The notes beneath the pieces were generated by a model. That model saw nothing but the letters and a program-made list of their open reading frames with translations, searched no databases and was not told the DNA's origin. From positions 1 through 12,394 of the forward strand of contig JANXMO010000077.1 in assembly GCA_025354615.1 (NCBI GenBank): a stretch of 12,394 bases of DNA. Reading direction: 5' to 3'. Positions within the stretch are counted from its first letter, which is position 1. Each line of letters starts with the position of its first letter. A program made the translations under genes and the position numbers. This DNA comes from Burkholderiales bacterium. Its GTDB lineage: Bacteria; Pseudomonadota; Gammaproteobacteria; Burkholderiales; Burkholderiaceae_C. Positions 1 to 6,792 of the stretch are shown piece after piece.

Positions 1-1
1 C

Positions 2-1138
<1,137 letters not shown>

Positions 1139-1181
1139 ACCTGCCGGCTGCTGCCGATCCGCCATTCACAAAGGACTGACG

Positions 1182-3587
1182 ATGAACCAATTTCCCGTGC
1201 GCAAAGTGGCCGTGCTCGGCGCCGGCGTGATGGGCGCGCAAATCGCCGCCCATCTCGTCAACGTCAACGTGCCCGTTGTGCTGTTCGACCTGGCGGCGGG
1301 TGAGGGCGCGCGCAACGCCACGGTGGCCCGCGCGGTCGACGGATTGAAAAAACTCAAGCCCGCGCCGCTGGGCGTGGCCGAAGACGCCGCCCGCATCGAG
1401 CAGGCGAATTACGACGATCACAGCGAGCTGCTGCGCGGCTGCGACCTGGTCATCGAAGCCATCGCCGAGCGGCTGGATTGGAAGCTCGCGCTGTACACGC
1501 GCATTGCGCCCTTCATCGCGCCGCATGCCATCGTCGCCAGCAACACCTCGGGCCTGTCGATTGGCGCGTTGAGCGAGGTGCTGCCGGAGGAAATCAAGCC
1601 GCGTTTTTGCGGCATCCACTTTTTCAACCCGCCGCGCTACATGGCGTTGGTCGAGCTGATCGCCACGCCCGCCACGCAGCCCGGCATCCTCGACCAGCTG
1701 GAAACATTCGTCACCAGCGCCCTCGGCAAAAGCGTGGTGCGCGCGAAGGACACGCCCAACTTCATCGCCAACCGCGTCGGCATTGCCGGCATGCTGTCGG
1801 CCGTGCACGAGGCCGCCGCTTGCGGCCTGAACGTTGACGTGGTGGACGATTTGACCGGCAAGAAGCTCGGCCGCGCCAGCTCGGGCACTTTCCGCACCGC
1901 AGACGTGGTGGGGCTGGACACGATGGCCCACGTCATCCATACCCTGCAGGAGCAGCTGGCTGACGACCCGTTCCACGCCAGCTACGCGCTGCCGCCTGTG
2001 CTGGCGGGCTTGATCGCCCAGGGCGCGCTGGGGCAGAAAACCGGCGCCGGCTTCTACAAGAAAGTCGGCAAAGATATTCTTCGCTTCGACCCGGCGACGC
2101 AAACCTACGTGCCGGCCGGCGGCAAGGCCGAAGAAATCATCACGCGCATCTTGAAAAAACCGCCGGCCGAGCGGCTCAAGCTGCTGCGCGAATCGCAACA
2201 TCCGCAAGCGCGTTTCCTGTGGGCGCTGCTGCGCAACGGCTTTCATTACGCCGCCGTGCACCTGGCCGAGATCGCCGACAACGCGCGTGACGTCGACCTG
2301 GCGATGCGCTGGGGCTTCGGCTTCCAGCAAGGCCCGTTCGAGCTGTGGCAGGCGGCCGGCTGGACGCAGGTGGCGCGCTGGGTGCAGGACGACATCGACG
2401 CCGGCCGGGCGCTCAGCCGCGCGTTGTTGCCAGCGTGGGTGTTCGAAGGGCCGGTGGCCGAGCGCCAGGGCGTGCACCAGCCCGAAGGGTCGTGGAGCGC
2501 GGTGCAAGCGGCTTTTATCGCGCCGAGCGCCTTGCCGGTCTACCAGCGCCAACTGTTCCGCGAGAGCATGGCCGGATCGCACGCGGTTGCGCCGTTGCAA
2601 GCCGGCACCGAGTTGCTGAAAAACGAGGACATCCGCGTCTGGACGCTCGACGGCGAGTTGCTGATTGCCAGCATCACGACCAAGCTGCACTTGATCGGCC
2701 GGCCGGTGATTGACGGTTTGATGCAGGCCGTGGCCTGGGCCGAAGAACGCTTTCGCGGGCTGGTGATCTGGTCGCCTGACGACGTGTTTTCCGCCGGTGC
2801 CAACCTGGAAGCACTGCTGCCGGTGTTCATGAAGAGCGGCGCCAAAGGCATCGAGCCCGAGGAAAAACGGTTGCAGGACGCGATGCTGCGCATCCGTTAC
2901 GCCGGTGTGCCGGTGGTTGTGGCTTTGCGCGGCCTGGCGCTGGGCGGCGGCTGCGAACTGGCCGTGCACGCGGCGCGGCGCGTGGCGGCGATGGAAACTT
3001 ATGTCGGCCTGGTGGAAGTGGGCGTGGGCCTGCTGCCGGGCGGCGGCGGGTTGACTTACATCGCGCGCCGCGCGGCTGAAATGGCGGCCGCCGGCCGCAA
3101 CGCCGCGGCGGTGGGCGACATCCAGAAGTTTTTGATCGACGGTTTCACCAGCGCGGCAATGGCCAAGGTCAGCACCAGTGCGCTCGAAGGCCGCCAGCTG
3201 GGTTATCTGATCGATGGCGACATCATCGTGCCGCACAAGGACGAGCTGTTGTTCGTGGCACTGGCGCAAGCCCGCGCGATGGCCGACAGCGGCTGGCGCC
3301 CGCCAGCGCTGGTGCGCTTTCCCGTGGCCGGGCGCAACGCGATCGCCACGTTCAAAGCACAGCTGGTGAACATGCGTGACGGCGGCTTCATCAGCGCGCA
3401 TGACTTTCACATTGCCGCGTTGATCGCCGAAGTGGTGTGCGGGGGCGACGTGGACGCCGGCGCGATGGTCGACGAGGCTTACATGATGGCGCTGGAGCGG
3501 CGGCACTTCTGTGCGCTGCTGGAGCAGCCGAAAACGCAGGAACGCATCATGGGATTGCTGAGCACGGGCAAGCCGGTGCGGAATTGA
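1182..3587 (+). CDS. fadN: 3-hydroxyacyl-CoA dehydrogenase / enoyl-CoA hydratase, FadN type
   Basis: An 801-residue bifunctional beta-oxidation enzyme: hydration of trans-2-enoyl-CoA and NAD-dependent oxidation of L-3-hydroxyacyl-CoA. The dehydrogenase part comes first. It has a Rossmann motif GAGVMG (13-18), HFFNPPRYMALVE with the His146/Glu158 catalytic pair, NFIANRVG (193-200) and GQKTGAGFYKK (284-294). A linker and second C-terminal-like HAD region follow to about residue 470. The crotonase domain is at about 480-700: LALGGGCELAVH (Glu592) and VEVGVGLLPGGGG (Glu612) keep both hydratase glutamates. This order, HAD then crotonase, is the reverse of enteric FadB/FadJ and matches Bacillus FadN (YusL). 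The ATG is preceded by AAGGA at 1171-1175 with a 6-base spacer. It sits between acyl-CoA dehydrogenase and thiolase genes, as in Bacillus fadN-fadA-fadE. It presumably lacks the isomerase and epimerase functions of FadB, which would fit the separate isomerase-like gene downstream. Confidence 0.93.
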   Translation: MNQFPVRKVAVLGAGVMGAQIAAHLVNVNVPVVLFDLAAGEGARNATVARAVDGLKKLKPAPLGVAEDAARIEQANYDDHSELLRGCDLVIEAIAERLDWKLALYTRIAPFIAPHAIVASNTSGLSIGALSEVLPEEIKPRFCGIHFFNPPRYMALVELIATPATQPGILDQLETFVTSALGKSVVRAKDTPNFIANRVGIAGMLSAVHEAAACGLNVDVVDDLTGKKLGRASSGTFRTADVVGLDTMAHVIHTLQEQLADDPFHASYALPPVLAGLIAQGALGQKTGAGFYKKVGKDILRFDPATQTYVPAGGKAEEIITRILKKPPAERLKLLRESQHPQARFLWALLRNGFHYAAVHLAEIADNARDVDLAMRWGFGFQQGPFELWQAAGWTQVARWVQDDIDAGRALSRALLPAWVFEGPVAERQGVHQPEGSWSAVQAAFIAPSALPVYQRQLFRESMAGSHAVAPLQAGTELLKNEDIRVWTLDGELLIASITTKLHLIGRPVIDGLMQAVAWAEERFRGLVIWSPDDVFSAGANLEALLPVFMKSGAKGIEPEEKRLQDAMLRIRYAGVPVVVALRGLALGGGCELAVHAARRVAAMETYVGLVEVGVGLLPGGGGLTYIARRAAEMAAAGRNAAAVGDIQKFLIDGFTSAAMAKVSTSALEGRQLGYLIDGDIIVPHKDELLFVALAQARAMADSGWRPPALVRFPVAGRNAIATFKAQLVNMRDGGFISAHDFHIAALIAEVVCGGDVDAGAMVDEAYMMALERRHFCALLEQPKTQERIMGLLSTGKPVRN

Positions 3588-3620
3588 GGGGAGCATGACT
3601 GTGGCACTCGCTCTTTGCGA

Positions 3621-3656
3621 CCCCTCACCCCAACCCTCTCCCCGGAGGGGCGAGGG
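3621..3656 (-). repeat. REP-like palindromic repeat A
   Basis: A GC-rich element consisting of a tail (CCCCTCACCCCAA, 3621-3633) followed by an imperfect hairpin: CCCTC-T-CCCC at 3634-3643 pairs with GGGG-C-GAGGG at 3647-3656 around a GGA loop. Its reverse complement resembles repeats B and D but is a diverged subtype (hairpin core CCCC/GGGG instead of CCCGC/GCGGG, one base shorter). It points towards repeat B, so A and B form an inverted pair like the two halves of a BIME. It lies 33 bp after the stop of the FadN-type gene. Confidence 0.8.
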
Positions 3657-3671
3657 AGCCAGATATTGTGG

Positions 3672-3699
3672 GCTGTTGAACGGGTTGCCGTTCAACAGC
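3672..3699 (+). promoter_or_regulatory. Perfect 12-bp stem hairpin upstream of the DUF559 gene
   Basis: GCTGTTGAACGG (3672-3683), loop GTTG (3684-3687) and CCGTTCAACAGC (3688-3699) form a perfect stem. No T-run follows on either strand, so it is not a standard intrinsic terminator. It ends 6 bases before the AGGAG ribosome binding site (3706-3710) of the DUF559 gene, and it lies between repeats A and B. A role in mRNA stability, translation of the next gene or element mobility is possible, but none is shown. Confidence 0.75.
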
Positions 3700-3716
3700 G
3701 GCGTTAGGAGCTGAAC

Positions 3717-4154
3717 ATGGCTGAAACAAGCGATTCCCTCTCCCGCCCGCGGGAGAGGGCCAGGGTGAGGGCCCGAGCCCGCGAACTGCGCCAAACATCA
3801 CCTGACGCAGAACGTGCTCTATGGCAAGCGCTGCGAGCCCGCCAACTGGACCGACGCAAGTTCCGCCGCCAACACCCGTTAGGCCCTTATGTCGCCGACT
3901 TTGCGTGTCTCGAAGCGCAGCTGGTGATCGAGCTTGACGGTGGCCAGCATTTCGAAGACGACGCGATGGCAGCCGATGCGCGAAGAACCGCCTGGCTCAA
4001 CAGCCACGGTTTTCAGGTACTGCGGTTCACCAATCTCGAGGTGCTGACGCAGCGGGAGGCGGTGTTGGTTGCCATCTTGAATTGGCTGGATGAGAACTGC
4101 GCTGGCCCTCACCTTGACCCTGTCCCGCAAGCGGGAGAGGGGACAACGCAGTGA
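3717..4154 (+). CDS. DUF559 domain protein (Vsr/PD-(D/E)XK endonuclease-like fold)
   Basis: A 145-residue soluble protein of the DUF559 family, which is related in fold to very-short-patch-repair (Vsr) endonucleases. No biochemical role is established for most members. The domain spans about residues 21-126: ARELRQTSPDAERALW (21-36) is the family's opening helix. YVADFAC (Asp61) and LVIELDGGQHF (Glu72, Asp74, Gln77, His78) are the likely metal-binding, nuclease-like core, and FQVLRFTNLEVL (99-110) closes the fold. The ATG has a good AGGAG site (3706-3710) 6 bases upstream. Residues 7-19 (SLSRPRERARVRA) and 130-142 are encoded by repeats B and C, not by the conserved domain. The gene interrupts the fad operon and is functionally unrelated to beta-oxidation, which suggests that it arrived together with its repeats. 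Nuclease activity is inferred from the fold only. Confidence 0.88.
   Translation: MAETSDSLSRPRERARVRARARELRQTSPDAERALWQALRARQLDRRKFRRQHPLGPYVADFACLEAQLVIELDGGQHFEDDAMAADARRTAWLNSHGFQVLRFTNLEVLTQREAVLVAILNWLDENCAGPHLDPVPQAGEGTTQ
3736..3772 (+). repeat. REP-like palindromic repeat B (inside DUF559 5' end)
   Basis: CCCTCTCCCGC (3736-3746) and GCGGGAGAGGG (3749-3759) form a perfect 11-bp stem with a CC loop, followed by the tail CCAGGGTGAGGGC (3760-3772). It differs from repeat D at only three positions in 37: the two loop bases and one tail base. It is translated as part of the N-terminus of the DUF559 protein. Confidence 0.9.
4105..4142 (-). repeat. REP-like palindromic repeat C (inside DUF559 3' end)
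   Basis: The tail GCCCTCACCTTGA (4105-4117) comes first, then CCCTGTCCCGC (4118-4128), an AA loop and GCGGGAGAGGG (4131-4141). There is one mismatch in the stem. Its reverse complement matches repeat D except at two positions. It faces D as A faces B. It is translated as residues about 130-142 of the DUF559 protein, beyond the conserved domain. Confidence 0.9.
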
Positions 4155-4187
4155 AAAAAGAACAGGAATTTGAACGCCGCACAACAT

Positions 4188-4224
4188 CCCTCTCCCGCTT
4201 GCGGGAGAGGGTCAGGGTGAGGGC
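4188..4224 (+). repeat. REP-like palindromic repeat D
   Basis: CCCTCTCCCGC (4188-4198) and GCGGGAGAGGG (4201-4211) form a perfect 11-bp stem with a TT loop, followed by the tail TCAGGGTGAGGGC (4212-4224). It is the cleanest copy of the family in this window. It lies in the leader of the thiolase gene, 80 bases before its start, and could form a stable hairpin in the fad mRNA. Confidence 0.9.
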
Positions 4225-4245
4225 CAAAGCCTGTCGACCGCGCCA

Positions 4246-4269
4246 CCCTCTCCCATAAGCGCGACAGGG
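4246..4269. repeat. Degenerate REP-like half element
   Basis: CCCTCTCCC (4246-4254) is identical to the left arm of repeats B and D, and GCGCGACAGGG (4259-4269) is a weak match to the right arm. There is no recognisable tail. It may be a decayed copy following repeat D, or chance similarity. Confidence 0.4.
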
Positions 4270-4304
4270 AACACCAAACCATTGACCTTCAACAAGGACA
4301 CCCC

Positions 4305-5501
4305 ATGAAGCCATTGCAAGACGCCTACATCGTGGCCGCCACCCGCACGCCGGTGGGCAAGGCCGGCCGCGGCATGTTCCGCCACACCCGGCCTGACGAT
4401 TTGCTGATTGCCGCCATCCGCGGTGCGCTGCGCCAGGTGCCGACGCTCGACCCGGCAGCGATCGAGGACGCGGTCATCGGCTGCAGCTTTCCCGAGGGCG
4501 AGCAGGGCATGAACATGGCGCGCATCGCGGTAGCGCTTGCCGGTTTGCCGCACTCGGTTGGCGGCGTCACCGTCAACCGCTTTTGTGCTTCCGGTTTGAG
4601 CGCGATTCAAATGGCGGCCGACCGCATCCGCGTCGGCGAAGCGGACGTGTTGATCGCCGGCGGTGCCGAGTCGATGAGCCTGGTGCCGATGGGCGGCAAC
4701 AAGCCGTCGTTCAACCCGCAGGTGTTTGCGAATGACGAGAATGTCGGCATCGCCTATGGCATGGGGTTGACGGCCGAGCGCGTGGCAACGCAATGGAAGG
4801 TCAGCCGCGAGGCGCAGGACGAATTTGCGTTGCAGTCGCATCAAAAGGCATTGAAAGCGATTGAGACCGGTGAATTCGCCGATGAAATCACGCCCGTCGA
4901 CGTGGTCGACCGCACGCCGGACCTGGCTACCGGCGAGGCGGTGGCGGCCACCCGTACGGTCAGCGTCGACGAAGGCCCGCGCGCCGATACCTCGCTGGCT
5001 GCGTTGGCCAGCTTGCGCCCGGTGTTCGCGGCCAAGGGCAGCGTGACTGCGGGCAACAGCTCGCAGACGAGCGACGGCGCGGCCGCGCTGGTGCTGGCCA
5101 GCGAGCGCGCGGTCAAGCAGTTCAATCTCCAGCCGCTGGCGCGCTTCGTCAGCTTTGCCAGCCGCGGCGTGCCGCCGGAGGTGATGGGCATTGGCCCGGT
5201 GGAAGCGATTCCGGTGGCGCTGCGCCACGCCGGCCTGCGGCAAGACGACATCGGCTGGATCGAGCTCAACGAGGCCTTTGCAGCGCAGGCGCTGGCTGTT
5301 CTGAACACGCTGAAGCTCGACCCGGCGCGCGTCAACCCGCTGGGCGGCGCGATTGCGCTGGGCCACCCGCTGGGCGCCACCGGCGCCATTCGCGCCGCCA
5401 CCGTCGTGCACGCGCTGCGCCGCCACCGCCTCAAGTACGGCATGGTGACGATGTGCGTGGGCACGGGACAGGGCGCTGCCGGTATTTTTGAAAGCCTGTG
5501 A
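4305..5501 (+). CDS. fadA: Acetyl-CoA acyltransferase (3-ketoacyl-CoA thiolase), FadA type
   Basis: A 398-residue thiolase-superfamily enzyme that cleaves 3-ketoacyl-CoA with CoA to acetyl-CoA and a shortened acyl-CoA, the last step of each beta-oxidation cycle. All catalytic elements are visible: nucleophile Cys94 in VNRFCASGL, His354 in GGAIALGHPLGATG and the acid/base Cys384 in MVTMCVGTGQG. Length is normal for the family. The ATG is supported by AAGGA at 4294-4298 with a 6-base spacer. It is separated from the FadN-type gene by the DUF559/repeat insertion. Downstream its TGA overlaps the next ATG by one base (TGATG), implying translational coupling. Biosynthetic acetoacetyl-CoA thiolases share these motifs; the degradative assignment rests on operon context and on the FadA-like IGCSFPEGEQGMNMAR segment (58-73). 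Confidence 0.93.
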   Translation: MKPLQDAYIVAATRTPVGKAGRGMFRHTRPDDLLIAAIRGALRQVPTLDPAAIEDAVIGCSFPEGEQGMNMARIAVALAGLPHSVGGVTVNRFCASGLSAIQMAADRIRVGEADVLIAGGAESMSLVPMGGNKPSFNPQVFANDENVGIAYGMGLTAERVATQWKVSREAQDEFALQSHQKALKAIETGEFADEITPVDVVDRTPDLATGEAVAATRTVSVDEGPRADTSLAALASLRPVFAAKGSVTAGNSSQTSDGAAALVLASERAVKQFNLQPLARFVSFASRGVPPEVMGIGPVEAIPVALRHAGLRQDDIGWIELNEAFAAQALAVLNTLKLDPARVNPLGGAIALGHPLGATGAIRAATVVHALRRHRLKYGMVTMCVGTGQGAAGIFESL

Positions 5502-6268
5502 TGGCCCACATCCGCACCGGTACTTTCAACGGCGTGGCGACCATTGAGATCGCCCGGCCCGAAAAGAAAAACGCGCTGACGCTGGAGATGTACGCGGCCA
5601 TGGCCGAGGCGCTGCGGGCGGCCGAGTCGGCAGCGCCCGTGCGCGCGGTGTTGATCACCGGCCAACCCAGCATCTTCACTTCGGGCAACGACATCGACGA
5701 CTTCATGCGCCGGCCGCCGCTGGCGCCTGATTCAGCAGTGTTCCAGTTCATGGACGCGCTGCGGGATTGCCCCAAGCCGGTGGTCGCGGCTGTGACCGGC
5801 GCGGCCATCGGCATCGGCGCCACGCTGCTGCTGCACTGCGACCTGGTCTACATCAGCGATGAAGCGCACCTGGCGATGCCTTTCACAAGCCTCGGCCTGG
5901 TGCCGGAATTTGCCGCCAGCTGGGCGCTGCCGCAACGGCTGGGCGCTGTGAAAGCGAGCGAAAAGTTGCTGCTGGGCGACCCGTTCACGCCTGAAGAAGC
6001 GGTCGAGCTGCGCATTGCCAATGCTGTGTTGCCGACCGGCGAGGTGGTCAACCACGCGCGCCGTATGGCCGAGCGCTTCAACACGCTGCCGCCGGCGGCC
6101 GTGCGCGATACCAAGCGGCTGATGCGCCGTGCGGGCCGTGCCGCCGTGCAAGAGGCGATGGCAGCGGAAGCCACGCTGTTCGGCCAGCGTCTTGCCGGCG
6201 CCGAAGCGCAGGAGGCTTTCAGCGCGTTTTTTCAGAAACGCAAACCCGATTTTTCGCGGTTCGAATAA
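5501..6268 (+). CDS. Crotonase-fold protein, probable delta3,delta2-enoyl-CoA isomerase (ECI2/PECI-like)
   Basis: A 255-residue stand-alone crotonase-superfamily protein. It would usually be annotated enoyl-CoA hydratase, but the two hydratase glutamates are absent: the usual GGCELA segment reads GIGATLLLHCD (104-114) and the usual PE pair reads AMPFTSLG (125-132). Instead LGLVPEFAAS (131-140) has a glutamate at 136, where peroxisomal ECI2/PECI and yeast Eci1 isomerases keep their single catalytic glutamate. The surrounding pattern (PF-x-x-LG-x-x-PE) is the same. The oxyanion-hole segment FTSGNDIDDF is at 59-68. Isomerases of this type shift 3-enoyl-CoA to trans-2-enoyl-CoA, needed for unsaturated chains such as oleate. 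The ATG at 5501 shares its A with the thiolase stop. A GTG directly before it (5498) is possible but unneeded. No strong ribosome site is seen, so coupling to fadA is likely. It is the last gene of the operon. Confidence 0.85.
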   Translation: MAHIRTGTFNGVATIEIARPEKKNALTLEMYAAMAEALRAAESAAPVRAVLITGQPSIFTSGNDIDDFMRRPPLAPDSAVFQFMDALRDCPKPVVAAVTGAAIGIGATLLLHCDLVYISDEAHLAMPFTSLGLVPEFAASWALPQRLGAVKASEKLLLGDPFTPEEAVELRIANAVLPTGEVVNHARRMAERFNTLPPAAVRDTKRLMRRAGRAAVQEAMAAEATLFGQRLAGAEAQEAFSAFFQKRKPDFSRFE

Positions 6269-6277
6269 AACCAGCCA

Positions 6278-6739
6278 TCAGTTCGCGGCGTCGGGCTGTG
6301 GCGGCACTGGCCGTGGCACGCCCTCGGCCGTCACGGCCACATAGGTCAGGTTGGCCTCGGTGACCTTGACGACGTGAATATCCGCCGGGTTGCGCTCGGC
6401 ATAGACCTCGACGTTGACGGTGATCGACGTCGTGCCGACGCGTTCCAGCCGGGCATAAAAGCTCAGCAGGTCACCCACCGACACCGGTTGCCGGAAGATG
6501 AACTGGTTGACCGCCAGGGTGACGATGCGGCCCTTCGACAACCGCGCCGCCAGCACCGCGCCGGCCAGGTCGACCTGCGCCATGATCCAGCCGCCGAAAA
6601 TGTCGCCGCCACCGTTGGCGTCGCGCGGCATGGGCATTACCCGCAGCACCAGTTGACGGTCGTCGGGCAGCCTCAGCATTTCATCGGGTTCGCTGCGCGG
6701 CAGGCGCGGGGGCAGCGGGCGGTTCGGCGTCTCGGGCAT
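6278..6739 (-). CDS. Acyl-CoA thioesterase, YciA-type hotdog protein
   Basis: A 153-residue single-hotdog thioesterase that hydrolyses acyl-CoA to free acid and CoA in the cytoplasm. It matches YciA closely: ANGGGDIFGGWIMAQVDLAG (41-60) contains the catalytic-region Asp46. FRQPVSVGDLLSFYAR (82-97) and VGTTSITVNVEVYAER (101-116) follow, then the YVAV (133-136) and GVPRPVP (140-146) segments seen near the C-terminus of YciA. The ATG at 6739-6737 is preferred because AAGGTG (6746-6751) lies 6 bases upstream. A GTG 33 bases earlier (6772) would add a non-conserved extension and has no such site. It is convergent with the fad operon (9 bp apart) and divergent from the Atm1-type gene. It may release CoA when acyl-CoA accumulates; that role is inferred. 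Confidence 0.9.
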   Translation of the reverse strand: MPETPNRPLPPRLPRSEPDEMLRLPDDRQLVLRVMPMPRDANGGGDIFGGWIMAQVDLAGAVLAARLSKGRIVTLAVNQFIFRQPVSVGDLLSFYARLERVGTTSITVNVEVYAERNPADIHVVKVTEANLTYVAVTAEGVPRPVPPQPDAAN

Positions 6740-6743
6740 ATTG

Positions 6744-6760
6744 CACACCTTGCTTGTGTG
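6744..6760 (-). promoter_or_regulatory. Small hairpin over the thioesterase ribosome site
   Basis: CACAC (6744-6748) and GTGTG (6756-6760) form a 5-bp stem with a 7-base loop. In the thioesterase mRNA this would pair part of the AAGGTG site (6746-6751). A neighbouring TGGC/GCCA stem (6759-6762 with 6768-6771) lies in the same 53-bp divergent region. Both are short and may be chance. No convincing promoter hexamers are seen for either divergent gene. Confidence 0.25.
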
Positions 6761-6792
6761 GCATGTAGCCACTGTCCGTCCATTCTTTCACG

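Noticed and set aside
3672..3699. Perfect hairpin as a Rho-independent terminator of the fad operon
   Set aside because: No T-run follows the stem on either strand, and the same pathway continues downstream at fadA.
3621..4224. Repeats A-D as a CRISPR array
   Set aside because: They alternate in orientation, are unevenly spaced and surround a gene. There are no regular spacers and no cas genes.
3600..4235. Target-site duplication flanking the DUF559/repeat block
   Set aside because: No convincing direct repeat of the outer flanks was found, so a transposition boundary cannot be drawn from this sequence alone.
6740..6772. GTG at 6772 (- strand) as the thioesterase start
   Set aside because: The ATG at 6739 has an AAGGTG site at good spacing; the extra 11 residues are not family-like.
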